Below, one piece after another: positions 9,492 through 16,445 of a stretch of DNA of 64,000 nt. The notes under the pieces were generated by a model. That model saw only the letters and a program-made list of their open reading frames with translations. It had not been told where the DNA came from and did not search any database. How positions within the stretch are numbered: position 1 is the stretch's first letter; every line of letters begins with the position of its first letter. The stretch comes from an uncultured Lachnospiraceae bacterium. GTDB lineage: Bacteria; Bacillota; Clostridia; Lachnospirales; Lachnospiraceae. Location: assembly GCA_900549995.1 (NCBI GenBank), contig URQQ01000001.1, positions 171,525-235,524 of the forward strand, given 5' to 3'. The position numbers and the translations under genes were made by a program.

Positions 9492-9566
9492 CTATACAGG
9501 TGCCAGAGGAATATGATATAATACATTTGTTGAGGATGTACTATATTTTGCCTCTGGCAGGTATAG
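9492..9566. repeat. Long imperfect inverted repeat upstream of the recombinase
   Basis: TGCCAGAGG (9501-9509) pairs with CCTCTGGCA (9551-9559), extended outward by CTATAC (9492-9497) and GTATAG (9561-9566) and inward by TACAT/ATGTA. The result is a nearly continuous stem of about 30 pairs with a short loop. A perfect 12-bp palindrome AGAACCGGTTCT lies next to it at 9576-9587. The role is unknown; an operator, a structured RNA or a recombinase accessory site are possible. Confidence 0.6.
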
Positions 9567-9607
9567 TAATTGTGTAGAACCGGTTCTGTTAGCAGCAGGA
9601 GCGGTTC

Positions 9608-9635
9608 TTGACATTTTATGATTATTTGCTATAAT
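9608..9635 (+). promoter_or_regulatory. Strong promoter of the antitoxin-like RNA
   Basis: Perfect consensus boxes TTGACA (9608-9613) and TATAAT (9630-9635) with a 16-base spacer. The only plausible downstream product before the next terminator is a short non-coding RNA. Confidence 0.85.
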
Positions 9636-9641
9636 GTACTT

Positions 9642-9740
9642 AACAAGACAGCCGGAAAGGTAGGTGCAAGCTACCCATCCTGGCGAAATAAGTTATTAGA
9701 AATAGCGCCTTACTTTACCAGAGTGGGGGCGCTATTTTTT
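9642..9740 (+). ncRNA. Candidate antisense RNA antitoxin (RatA-like arrangement)
   Basis: The RNA would start near 9642 and end at the hairpin AATAGCGCC (9701-9709) / GGCGCTATT (9728-9736) with a T-run to 9740, about 100 nt. Its 3' end overlaps the stop codon of the leftward small toxin gene (9732-9830) and is complementary to that gene's 3' untranslated region. This is the converging layout of txpA/RatA-type type I systems, in which the RNA pairs with toxin mRNA and blocks its expression. Exact ends are inferred from promoter and terminator only. Confidence 0.75.
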
Positions 9741-9830
9741 GTGCCTGTCATTTTTGACAAGAGTAATTATAGCTACAATCATAAGTACAAAAGTAAATAA
9801 GTCACTGTATGTAACGTACATTGTCACCAT
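9732..9830 (-). CDS. Small holin-like type I toxin peptide (32 aa)
   Basis: ATG 9828-9830, preceded on the minus strand by GGAAGGGG. The product begins MVTMYVTYSDLFTF, followed by a hydrophobic helix (VLMIVAIITLV) and a basic tail (KNDRHKK). This matches the short putative holin-like toxin peptides found in Firmicutes prophages: start, one membrane helix, charged end. Such peptides damage the membrane when overproduced. The converging RNA at 9642-9740 is the probable antitoxin. The locus may stabilise the prophage in the lysogen. Confidence 0.8.
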   Translation of the reverse strand: MVTMYVTYSDLFTFVLMIVAIITLVKNDRHKK

Positions 9831-9904
9831 CCCCTTCCTACAAGACTCAGGATGGATGGCCAGCGCCCCTCCGGCTGCCTGGGTAAATATATTTAGTTGG
9901 TGCT

Positions 9905-9929
9905 GCCCCTGGAGGACAGGGGCATTTTT
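9905..9929 (+). terminator. Hairpin with T-rich tail, rightward
   Basis: GCCCCTG (9905-9911) pairs with CAGGGGC (9917-9923), followed by ATTTTTATTTATT. No rightward gene precedes it. A TTGACA at about 9754 inside the toxin gene, with TACAAT only 14 bases downstream, might start a second antisense RNA ending here, but the spacing is poor. On the minus strand this hairpin lies in the toxin mRNA leader. Confidence 0.6.
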
Positions 9930-9931
9930 AT

Positions 9932-11440
9932 TTATTCTGTTAAGTCATCGTCTTCATTATAGTTCCAATCAGAGGTATAAGGTGAATCTGCTGATTGAGA
10001 TTGACGGAATTCTTCAGCAACCATAGTTTTATTAAATTCTGCTGTTGGGTCGATTGTGGTTACAAGATTTTCTAATTCTTCTAAAGAGGTATAAAAAAAT
10101 TCTTTTCTCATATTAACTTTATTAACACGCTTGTCATTTAAAAGTTTGTGTAGAGTTCCTTCCAAGCCAACAGCATCATCTGAAAAAATAAAACTGTGAA
10201 CGTCAAATTTAAATGGCACTGAGGCATCACCAAGTTCGTTAACTCTATCTTGGGGATTAAGTCGTCTTGTCATTCCTATCTTGAATACATTATCTCCAAA
10301 TGAACCAAGATTACTAATTATGTATACGTTACCTGCTTTTCCGTTTGCAAGATTTGAAATTTCTTCCTTTTTTACTATTACATCAGCGAGTTGTGACTGA
10401 AGTTCAAGGATTCTTGCATTTAGTTTTTCTAATTCATCATCCTTTGCATCAGATAACAGTTTTTTAAGTTTTTCTAATTCTCCATTATATTTGGATTCCT
10501 CTTGCTCTACTTTTTTTCGTTCGGCTTCTAATGCTTTTCGTTCTTCAGCTTCCTGACGCATTTGTTCTCTTAGAGCTAATTGCTCTTGTCTAGATTGTTC
10601 TTTTTTTACATAATAGTTGTACTCTATTTTTACAGCATTGATAAATAAGTATTCAATTTCTCCAATGAATTTCGTTAGGGTACCGGCTATACTCTGATTG
10701 CCTTCGCCTGCAATTTTCAGATATTTTTGCGTGACAACTTTCACATCTGCAACAGACTTATCGAGTTTTTCATATTTAAGATTATATAAAATATTTTGTA
10801 ACTCAGCACGAAGGGCAATGACCATAAGTTTATATATTGCTTGATTTGCTTTTGTGGTATACCTTGCGGAATATTGTTCAAGAAGAGAATTAATCTGTTT
10901 GTCGTTTTCACGATATGCTTTTCGTAAATCTTTCATATCCATGCAATGAAGTTTTAGCATAACAGAAGGGCTTAACTCTTCTAAAATAGTAATATCTTCT
11001 GGAGATAGCCTACAAGAATCATGAGTTGGCTCGTAGTTCAGGTAATTAGATAACGCATAATCAATTGCCTTCACTAATTCTTTTGAACGATTAAGTTTAT
11101 TTGTTTGCGTTTTTGTATTCTTTGTAAGTTTCATGAGTTCAGATGAACTTGAATTTAATTTAGTTTGTAAATCCGACTCTTTTTCTTTTAATTCATCACA
11201 ATGCCGATTTAGATCAGATATTTGTTTGTGCAGATCTGCTTCCATATTTAGACGTTTCTGATTATATTCATCATTTAATTTTCTAATCATATCTTGAATT
11301 TTGTAATAGTCAAAGGCGCCTAATTCTTCTAATTGCTTTTCCATGTTTTTATTGGATTTTATGAGTGCATCATTGTCTTGCTTTAGTTGAACGATTTCAG
11401 CTTTGAACTCTTTGATTTTGAAAATATCCCCAAATCCCAT
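9932..11440 (-). CDS. Coiled-coil protein with T5orf172/MUG113 (GIY-YIG-like) C-terminal domain
   Basis: 502 residues. Residues ~5-130 and ~285-365 are strongly coiled-coil. The middle fits the DUF4041 type (LSPSVMLKLHCMDMKDLRKAYRENDKQINSLLEQY). The C-terminal ~375-475 is a T5orf172 domain starting VYIISNLGSFGDNVFKIGMTRRLNP, a divergent relative of GIY-YIG nucleases: the tyrosine and the K-I-G-x-T-R are visible. These proteins are frequent in prophages and are suspected, not proven, to act in phage exclusion. It is transcribed leftward with the lipoprotein and repressor, so it is probably expressed in the lysogen. Its leader carries a sequence motif shared with the lipoprotein gene. Confidence 0.8.
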   Translation of the reverse strand: MGFGDIFKIKEFKAEIVQLKQDNDALIKSNKNMEKQLEELGAFDYYKIQDMIRKLNDEYNQKRLNMEADLHKQISDLNRHCDELKEKESDLQTKLNSSSSELMKLTKNTKTQTNKLNRSKELVKAIDYALSNYLNYEPTHDSCRLSPEDITILEELSPSVMLKLHCMDMKDLRKAYRENDKQINSLLEQYSARYTTKANQAIYKLMVIALRAELQNILYNLKYEKLDKSVADVKVVTQKYLKIAGEGNQSIAGTLTKFIGEIEYLFINAVKIEYNYYVKKEQSRQEQLALREQMRQEAEERKALEAERKKVEQEESKYNGELEKLKKLLSDAKDDELEKLNARILELQSQLADVIVKKEEISNLANGKAGNVYIISNLGSFGDNVFKIGMTRRLNPQDRVNELGDASVPFKFDVHSFIFSDDAVGLEGTLHKLLNDKRVNKVNMRKEFFYTSLEELENLVTTIDPTAEFNKTMVAEEFRQSQSADSPYTSDWNYNEDDDLTE

Positions 11441-11463
11441 AAACTTTCCTCTTTTCGTAAGTA

Positions 11464-11496
11464 TTTGCCCAATATCTATATGAACGCGGATGCGTT
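11464..11496 (-). repeat. Conserved leader element, copy 1 (before the T5orf172 gene)
   Basis: TTTGCCCAATATCTAT (plus strand 11464-11479) followed by an inverted repeat AACGC-GGAT-GCGTT (11483-11496). The same 16-mer and an AACGC/GCGTT stem recur at 12331-12364 before the lipoprotein gene. Both copies lie about 25-60 bases ahead of leftward start codons. Confidence 0.75.
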
Positions 11497-11537
11497 ATTT
11501 ATATTGTATGTGAAAATGTTGTTACGGTATATTTTCG

Positions 11538-12308
11538 TTATTCATTTAATCCAATACTGTCAGGAATAATATTAACAGTTATAGAGCCGGTATATGTAAA
11601 TGTATTATTTTCATAATCTATTTTCATGCCAGAACTATTTATTATAGTACCATATGGTTCAAAACTGAAAGGAATTAAGGAACCAGATGTTCCCAAATAG
11701 CTATTTGGATTATGATTGATAATACTTCCTGTGACATCGTATTTAATCTCATATGGATATGGGATTTCGCGATAAGGTTCATTTTCATGGTTATATGCTT
11801 GGAATGTTGCTGTCTCTATTGTAAATGTTAACTCATCTTCAAAAACATAATTATATGGTAGCTCGAATGAAAGTGGGATTTCTAAACCATCCTCAATTAA
11901 AGGAGGAACAGGGGAGTCAGTCTCACTATTATTTGTTGGTTCTTCATTACCATTTGTAATATATTCTTCTGTAACATTTGTAATGTATTGATCAGGTTCT
12001 TGGCGGATAATAGTAGTTCCTTTATTTTGATCAAAATTAGATTCTATGCTAGCAATAATTGCTTGTTTAAGATCTTCTTTTTCAGCATTAGATATTTTAA
12101 TGTCTTTAATTTTTGCATCAATGATAGAAGCAGTTTCTGATAATAATTCAGACTTTAAAGAATCATTATTATTATCTATCATTTGTTGAACTTCATCTTT
12201 TGTAAGGCTTGCAGATTTTTGGGATTCAGGTTCTTTAGAAGATGAACATGCAGTAAATGTAATGCATATCGTAAAAATAAGTAAAGTAGCTAAATTTTTC
12301 TTTTTCAT
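11538..12308 (-). CDS. Prophage lipoprotein of unknown function
   Basis: 256 residues. The signal peptide MKKKNLATLLIFTICITFTAC ends in lipobox FTAC with cysteine 21, so it should be anchored outside the membrane. Residues ~35-85 are helical and charged and are followed by a Ser/Thr/Asn-rich linker with a repeated short pattern (YITNVTEEYITNGNEE). The C-terminal ~130 residues look like a beta domain (ITVNIIPDSIGLNE at the end). No family recognised. Because it is a lysogeny-module surface lipoprotein, superinfection exclusion is a reasonable guess. The ribosome site AGAGGGGACC lies just before the ATG. Confidence 0.75.
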   Translation of the reverse strand: MKKKNLATLLIFTICITFTACSSSKEPESQKSASLTKDEVQQMIDNNNDSLKSELLSETASIIDAKIKDIKISNAEKEDLKQAIIASIESNFDQNKGTTIIRQEPDQYITNVTEEYITNGNEEPTNNSETDSPVPPLIEDGLEIPLSFELPYNYVFEDELTFTIETATFQAYNHENEPYREIPYPYEIKYDVTGSIINHNPNSYLGTSGSLIPFSFEPYGTIINSSGMKIDYENNTFTYTGSITVNIIPDSIGLNE

Positions 12309-12330
12309 ATGGTCCCCTCTTTTATAAAAT

Positions 12331-12364
12331 TTTGCCCAATATCTATGTTAACGCAGGTTGCGTT
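12331..12364 (-). repeat. Conserved leader element, copy 2 (before the lipoprotein gene)
   Basis: TTTGCCCAATATCTAT (12331-12346, plus-strand reading) is identical to copy 1. The adjoining stem AACGC-AGGTT-GCGTT (12350-12364) has a different loop. Read rightward, the stem is followed by a T-rich tract. The shared segment suggests common control of the two leftward genes. Confidence 0.75.
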
Positions 12365-12383
12365 ATTTTAATTTTTTTATTAA

Positions 12384-12719
12384 TTAGTCATCTAAATCTA
12401 TCTCAGACAAAAGTTGTATTAGGCGAAGCTTCTGGTCTTTTGACATTTGTTTACCATTCCGAGCAATTAATTGTTCAACATCGTCATAGTTGGGTTCTGC
12501 ATTAACTTTTGATCCATCTGCTAATTTTTCTAATTCCTCAACTTTGATTCCGAGATTTTGACATATCACGATTACGTTATCTACACTGGATTTACCAATT
12601 CCAGTTCTTTTTAGCATTGTATATAGGCTTGTATAAGGAATACCACATTTTTCAGCAAATGAGCGTAAACTATAACCTTTTTGTTTTATGAGGTTTTCTA
12701 AAAATTCTTCTCGTTCCAT
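12384..12719 (-). CDS. XRE-family repressor (CI-like)
   Basis: 111 residues. The N-terminal helix-turn-helix is clear (QKGYSLRSFAEKCGIPYTSLYTMLKRTGIGKSSVDNVIVICQNLGI, ~14-60). The short C-terminal part has no visible peptidase or dimerisation domain. It faces a Cro-like gene across a 206-bp divergent control region with good promoters on both strands, the standard layout of a lysogeny switch. The strong ribosome site GAAGGTGG precedes the ATG at 12719. Confidence 0.88.
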   Translation of the reverse strand: MEREEFLENLIKQKGYSLRSFAEKCGIPYTSLYTMLKRTGIGKSSVDNVIVICQNLGIKVEELEKLADGSKVNAEPNYDDVEQLIARNGKQMSKDQKLRLIQLLSEIDLDD

Positions 12720-12745
12720 TTTTTCACCACCTTCATTATAACTGC

Positions 12746-12774
12746 ATTATATACGATTTTGCGAATAAAGTAAA
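12746..12774 (-). promoter_or_regulatory. Repressor promoter (lysogenic, leftward)
   Basis: On the minus strand, TTTACT (12774-12769), a 17-base spacer and TATAAT (12751-12746). The spacer carries TTCGC, half of the repeated GCGAATA-type operator element that recurs across the region. Confidence 0.75.
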
Positions 12775-12845
12775 TGAAAAATATTCAAAAGCAAATATTT
12801 TAAGCAAGTATATTCGAAAAATATACGTTGTTGAAAATATTATTC

Positions 12846-12874
12846 TTGACAATGGACGCATGCGAGAATACAAT
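12846..12874 (+). promoter_or_regulatory. Early lytic promoter (rightward) with operator-like repeats
   Basis: TTGACA (12846-12851), 17 bases, TACAAT (12869-12874). The spacer holds the palindrome CGCATGCG (12857-12864). ATGCGAGAAT (12860-12869) and ATTCGCAT (12885-12892) form an imperfect inverted pair across the start point. Related GCGAATA/TATTCG elements at 12761 and 12811 probably form the other operators. Confidence 0.8.
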
Positions 12875-12925
12875 GCAATTATAACATTCGCATCAGCAAA
12901 TATTTAAAAGGAGGTAAATAGGAAA

Positions 12926-13129
12926 TTGTACAATAATCTTTTAGAAGTTATGAAGTCTGAAAAAGTAACGTTTTCTCAAATGGGAGAATTACTTAACTGC
13001 AGGTATCAAACAGTTAGCGATATCGTAAATGGAAATACCCAAAAAGGGTTTTATTATGAGGATGCATGTAAAATACATAAAGTTTTCTTTCCTAAATATG
13101 ATATCGAATATCTATTTAAGCGGATATAA
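12926..13129 (+). CDS. Cro-like regulator
   Basis: 67 residues, reading from a TTG at 12926 with AGGAGG at about 12909. No ATG lies in a suitable place upstream. A compact helix-turn-helix is visible (VTFSQMGELLNCRYQTVSDIVNGNTQKGFYYEDACKIHKVFF). It is the first gene downstream of the rightward early promoter and faces the repressor, so a Cro-type role in the lysis/lysogeny decision is inferred. Confidence 0.75.
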   Translation: MYNNLLEVMKSEKVTFSQMGELLNCRYQTVSDIVNGNTQKGFYYEDACKIHKVFFPKYDIEYLFKRI

Positions 13130-13168
13130 TACAAACAAATGTTCGATAAAAATAATATACTACGAATA

Positions 13169-13359
13169 TATGTTTGTGTCAATGAGAGAAAGAGGTCAAA
13201 TGAACGAGTTACAGATTTTTGAAAATGCCGAGTTCGGGCGGATACGGATTTGAAGAAGGAAAAGACTTTTGCTCAAAAATGAGCGAAACCTCTGCAAAGG
13301 GTGGCAGACCAGCATTAAATTCTGTGGCTTAAATTATGAGTGTATGTTTGTGTCGATGA
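13169..13359 (+). repeat. Pair of 17-bp direct repeats flanking the antirepressor remnant
   Basis: TATGTTTGTGTC(A/G)ATGA occurs at 13169-13185 and 13343-13359, each followed by a purine-rich AGAGGT segment that looks like a ribosome site. Together they flank the broken antirepressor fragment, as expected if a larger gene was lost or shuffled here. Confidence 0.7.
13200..13332 (+). pseudogene. Remnant of a phage antirepressor gene
   Basis: ATG 13200 with an AGAGGT ribosome site starts MNELQIFENAEFGRIRI and then hits TGA at 13251. That peptide matches the opening of Bro-N type antirepressors. In another frame the DNA continues with YGFEEGKDFCSKMSETSAKGGRPAL until TAA 13330-13332, which resembles the middle of AntA/AntB or related antirepressor N-terminal domains. 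Two different antirepressor pieces therefore appear joined out of frame, with the rest missing. No intact antirepressor gene is seen elsewhere in the prophage. Confidence 0.65.
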
Positions 13360-13461
13360 AAAAGAGAGGTGTCAGGATCAAAGAAAAATAGAATCAAAAA
13401 ATAAAGGAAACTCAGACAATCAGTAATACATATACATTTGTAATAGAAGGGAGTTGATAGA

Positions 13462-13614
13462 TTGATTGCGATGGAGCGGAAATTCGGGAGCGCAGTATCA
13501 TACATACATGATGATTCCTGTAAGAAACGCACAGAAAATGAGATAAGACAGATTGTTAAGAAAGTTTCAGAGCTGGTATATAACTCTGAGGTCGCAAAAG
13601 AGGAAACCGCTTAG
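13462..13614 (+). CDS. Small phage protein (50 aa), unknown
   Basis: TTG start at 13462 with AAGGGAG eight bases upstream; ATG 13471 is an alternative. The product is charged and helical (KKRTENEIRQIVKKVSELVYNSEVAKEE), with no family recognised. It lies in the rightward early transcript, 26 bases before the next small gene. Confidence 0.6.
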   Translation: MIAMERKFGSAVSYIHDDSCKKRTENEIRQIVKKVSELVYNSEVAKEETA

Positions 13615-13639
13615 GCGGTAACAGGAAAGGAGGACAAGC

Positions 13640-13762
13640 ATGAGGGACTATAAAAAAGAGCTGGAAGAGTTAGAAGCAAAAGAGTCTGCAAAAGCAGCAG
13701 TTCTGTACACGCTGTTGTTCATCGGAGCAATGGTGGCCTGGAAGCTTATTTTTCGGCAATAA
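13640..13762 (+). CDS. Small single-pass membrane protein (40 aa)
   Basis: ATG 13640 follows GGAAAGGAGG. The product is a charged amphipathic N-terminus (MRDYKKELEELEAKESAK) followed by one transmembrane helix (AAVLYTLLFIGAMVAWKLIF). It is a typical early-region phage miniprotein; the function is unknown. Confidence 0.7.
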   Translation: MRDYKKELEELEAKESAKAAVLYTLLFIGAMVAWKLIFRQ

Positions 13763-13766
13763 AAAA

Positions 13767-13799
13767 GAGTGCATAGGGCTGCAACCCGTTTATGCACTC
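13767..13799 (-). terminator. Hairpin after the small membrane gene
   Basis: GAGTGCATA (13767-13775) pairs perfectly with TATGCACTC (13791-13799). The T-run is on the minus-strand side (AAAAAA at 13761-13766 in plus reading), so it is best as a leftward terminator. Rightward it could slow or partly stop early transcription. Confidence 0.55.
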
Positions 13800-13846
13800 A
13801 ACAAAATTATACAACTTAATAATATAGTATTTGAGGAGGATTTGCA

Positions 13847-14053
13847 ATGGATATGAAAGATTTATCTATGGAATCATTAAAAGAAAAGAATCTATTGTTG
13901 GTAAGTACAAAGGAATACAGAGATTTAATGGAACAAAGTATTCGATTAGATATAGCTGAGCAATATTTAGAAGGAGAGGGGCCAAGATACACTGATAATG
14001 CGCTGCTGTATATTTTGGGATTACATAAGATTGGGGTGGATGATATTGAATAA
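13847..14053 (+). CDS. Hypothetical phage protein (68 aa)
   Basis: GAGGAGG lies a few bases before ATG 13847. The protein is acidic and helical, MDMKDLSMESLKEKNLLLVSTKEYRDLMEQSIRLDIAEQYL and so on, with no recognised domain. Its end overlaps the start of the PC4-like gene, which indicates translational coupling. Confidence 0.65.
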   Translation: MDMKDLSMESLKEKNLLLVSTKEYRDLMEQSIRLDIAEQYLEGEGPRYTDNALLYILGLHKIGVDDIE

Positions 14054-14285
14054 CAACTTTGAAATAGAGAAAGAGATCGTGTCTATTCCGCCCAGAGGGG
14101 ACAGCGCAGCGGATCATATCGAAGTAAACCTGCTGAGCTGGAATGACCGGAAGGCGAAGATCGATATTCGAAAATGGAGCAATGACGGGCATATACCGTT
14201 CCGTGGAATCCAGTTGACGAACGAAGAGGCTGCTGTGATTGCGCAGGAGATTCTAAAATATCTGGGGGTATGTGGAAATGTATAG
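14040..14285 (+). CDS. PC4/YdbC-like single-stranded DNA-binding protein
   Basis: 81 residues from ATG 14040; TTG 14046 has a better-spaced GGGGTGG site and may be the real start. The pattern LLSWNDRKAKIDIRKWSNDGHIPFRGIQLTNEEAAVIAQEILKYL fits the PC4/p15 fold, with its W-N, K-x-D-I-R-x-W and R-G-I-x-L-T signature. Such proteins bind single-stranded DNA. Its place just before recT fits a role in phage recombination or replication. Confidence 0.75.
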   Translation: MILNNNFEIEKEIVSIPPRGDSAADHIEVNLLSWNDRKAKIDIRKWSNDGHIPFRGIQLTNEEAAVIAQEILKYLGVCGNV

Positions 14286-14445
14286 AGGGATTGCAGGGAA
14301 TAGGGGGATTACAGTATCTGATGAGGATGCATTCTTATATGCCCTGGAACAAATACAAAATGCAGATGATCAGTTAAAGAGGGATGTAGTTGAGATGTAT
14401 TTTTCAGGTGATTTTCTCTATGAAAGAGAGGATGTAGAAGTATGA
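14278..14445 (+). CDS. Small acidic phage protein (55 aa)
   Basis: ATG 14278 overlaps the end of the PC4-like gene by 8 bases, and its stop overlaps the recT start as ATGA. The product (MYRGIAGNRGITVSDEDAFLYALEQIQNADDQLKRDVVEMYFSGDFLYE...) has no recognised family. Tight coupling on both sides supports it as a real gene in the recombination operon. Confidence 0.65.
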   Translation: MYRGIAGNRGITVSDEDAFLYALEQIQNADDQLKRDVVEMYFSGDFLYEREDVEV

Positions 14446-15209
14446 GCAGTAAAGAACAGTTAAAAGTGATACACACCGGTCTTGATCATGCACTGGATAA
14501 ACAGGCGGAAGCATTGCCGCAGAATTTTAATAAGCATCGTTTTTTGCAGAACTGTATGACTGTCCTGCAGGACAATGATTTCTCGAAATGTGAGACAACT
14601 TCTGTGGTCAGGACGATGCTCAAGGGAGCATTTCTGGGTTTGGATTTCTTTAACAAAGAGTGTTATGCAATTCCTTATGGAACCAATGTACAGTTTCAGA
14701 CAGATTACAAAGGGGAGATCAAACTCTGCAAGAAATATTCTATCAATCCGATTAAGGATATTTACGCAAAAGTTGTCCGGGAGGCAGATGAATTTGCGAT
14801 GTGGGTAGAGGATGGTAAACAGCATGTTGTATTCAAACCTCTTCCTTTTAACGACAATGAAATAAGAGGGGCATTTGCAGTCTGCTATTTTACGGATGGA
14901 AGTATGCTGTGTGAAGCGATGTCAGTAAAAGAGATTGAATCTACAAGACAGAAATTCAGTAAGCAGCCGAATGGAAAAGCATGGAGAGACAGTACCGCTG
15001 AAATGTACAAGAAAACAGTACTGCGGCGTCTGTGTAAGAATATAGAACTGGATTTTGAGAGTATCGAACAAAAGTATGCTTTTGATGATGGAGCAGATTT
15101 TGATATGAATAAGGCTGCAGAAAAGCAGGAGGCGGAAGATGTCTTTGCGGTTGAAACGGAGGCTACAGTAGTAGAAGAGGATGGCACAGATGGAACTGAA
15201 CAGCAGTAA
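14442..15209 (+). CDS. recT: RecT-family single-strand annealing protein
   Basis: 255 residues. The core fits RecT: FLQNCMTVLQDNDFSKCETTSVVRTMLKGAFLGLDFFNKECYAIPYGTNVQFQTDYKGEIKLCKKY, with the conserved GLD and Q-x-D-Y-K-G elements. The acidic C-terminal tail (~225-255) is poorly conserved, as usual. It promotes annealing of complementary strands after end resection by the nuclease encoded next. The gene overlaps its neighbours on both sides. Confidence 0.92.
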   Translation: MSSKEQLKVIHTGLDHALDKQAEALPQNFNKHRFLQNCMTVLQDNDFSKCETTSVVRTMLKGAFLGLDFFNKECYAIPYGTNVQFQTDYKGEIKLCKKYSINPIKDIYAKVVREADEFAMWVEDGKQHVVFKPLPFNDNEIRGAFAVCYFTDGSMLCEAMSVKEIESTRQKFSKQPNGKAWRDSTAEMYKKTVLRRLCKNIELDFESIEQKYAFDDGADFDMNKAAEKQEAEDVFAVETEATVVEEDGTDGTEQQ

Positions 15210-15987
15210 TTATTACAGCAGGGAAGCCAACAACGAGTATCTGTCTGTCAGCCAGTATAAAGATTTCTGCGGTACGCTTGGCAAGCCAGCCTGCGAGGCG
15301 GAAGCAATGGCCAAGCTTTCTGGTGAATGGGAACAGAAGAAAACGGACCCGCTGATGGTTGGTTCTTATGTGGATGCATATTTTGAAGGTTCCCTGGAAC
15401 AGTTTATCAAGGAAAATCCAGAGGTATTTACCCGGAAGAAAGAGTTGAAAGCAAAGTATAAAAAGGCAGAAGATCTGATCGCAAGGATTGAAAGAGATCC
15501 GTTGTTCATGAAATATATGAGCGGAGAGAAACAGGTCATTATGACGGCAGAAATGTTCGGGGCAAAGTGGAAAATTAAGATGGACAGCTATCATCCTGGG
15601 AAATGTATTGTAGATTTAAAGGTCATGCGTAACATCCGGGAACCAAAGTGGACGAAGGACTTCGGAAACATGGATTTTACTCAGTACTGGGGTTATGACA
15701 TCCAGGGGGCAGTGTATCAGGAAGTGGTATATCAAAATACAGGCAAACGACTGCCATTTTATATCGCGGCGATTTCCAAAGAGGAAGAGCCGGACATAGA
15801 GATCATACAGATTGACCACAGGCACTTGAAGGACAAGCTGATGGAAGTGGAACAGAACACGCGTAAGATTCTGGAATTGAAGGCTGGGGAATATGAGGCT
15901 ATCCGGTGCGGGGTATGCAATTATTGCCGGCATACCAAGGTATTGGAGAAGCCGATCCATTTTAGTGAACTGCTTGGAGAGGTATGA
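15190..15987 (+). CDS. PD-(D/E)XK exonuclease (RecE/YqaJ-type partner of RecT)
   Basis: About 265 residues from ATG 15190, chosen because GAGGA lies nine bases upstream. ATG 15181 would put that site directly against the start. The nuclease core is visible: GSYVDAYFEG, then GAKWKIKMDSYHPGKCIVDLKVM with the D...D-x-K catalytic residues, then QAVYQE-like GYDIQGAVYQEVVY. Three cysteines near the C-terminus (CGVCNYCR) could hold a metal or iron-sulphur cluster. It probably degrades one strand of duplex ends for RecT and overlaps recT by 20 bases. Confidence 0.85.
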   Translation: MELNSSNYYSREANNEYLSVSQYKDFCGTLGKPACEAEAMAKLSGEWEQKKTDPLMVGSYVDAYFEGSLEQFIKENPEVFTRKKELKAKYKKAEDLIARIERDPLFMKYMSGEKQVIMTAEMFGAKWKIKMDSYHPGKCIVDLKVMRNIREPKWTKDFGNMDFTQYWGYDIQGAVYQEVVYQNTGKRLPFYIAAISKEEEPDIEIIQIDHRHLKDKLMEVEQNTRKILELKAGEYEAIRCGVCNYCRHTKVLEKPIHFSELLGEV

Positions 15988-16118
15988 GAGATAGTACAGG
16001 CAACGGCCTTGCTATAGAGTAACCCGTAAACAGCTTATGTTGGTGCAGATAATATATCACGATATTATAAGCCAGCGGTATTACATCCTGCTAAATGGGC
16101 AGGGAAGGAGGTATTAGA

Positions 16119-16445
16119 ATGTTCAGATTTGAGATGTTCGGTATCTCCTTCGAAATCGGATCAGGTCACCACAATCCCGTAAAACGGAGTGGTTCATCAA
16201 ATACAGACCGGAGGATAAGAAAAGAGATTGAGGAACTGAATAACCAGGGCTGGGTAGTGATTAATGTCGGTCAGGGTTATTACATACCGTATCCGGGTGA
16301 TCCGGTGGATGTGAAGGAGTATAACGAATATATCAGGAAAGAAAAAGCAAGGGCAAGGAAGATCCTGAAAAAGGTTCTGGCAATGCAGCTTGCCTGGAAG
16401 AAGCGTTGTGAGGAATATGAAAATGAAAGGAAAGACAGTGCATGA
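16119..16445 (+). CDS. Phage protein with possible winged-helix segment (108 aa)
   Basis: Start ATG 16119 with GGAAGGAGG seven bases upstream; an in-frame ATG at 16095 lacks a site. The middle (RRIRKEIEELNNQGWVVINVGQGYYIPYPGDPVDVKEYNEYIRKEKARARKILKKVLAM) looks like a small helix-hairpin module often present beside clostridial phage replication genes. The function is unknown. The stop codon overlaps the rusA start (ATGATAG). Confidence 0.6.
   Translation: MFRFEMFGISFEIGSGHHNPVKRSGSSNTDRRIRKEIEELNNQGWVVINVGQGYYIPYPGDPVDVKEYNEYIRKEKARARKILKKVLAMQLAWKKRCEEYENERKDSA

Noticed and set aside
13029..13253. 74-codon frame running through the end of the cro-like gene into the antirepressor remnant
   Set aside because: Only its last 18 codons have a start and ribosome site; the rest is out of frame with the Cro-like gene.
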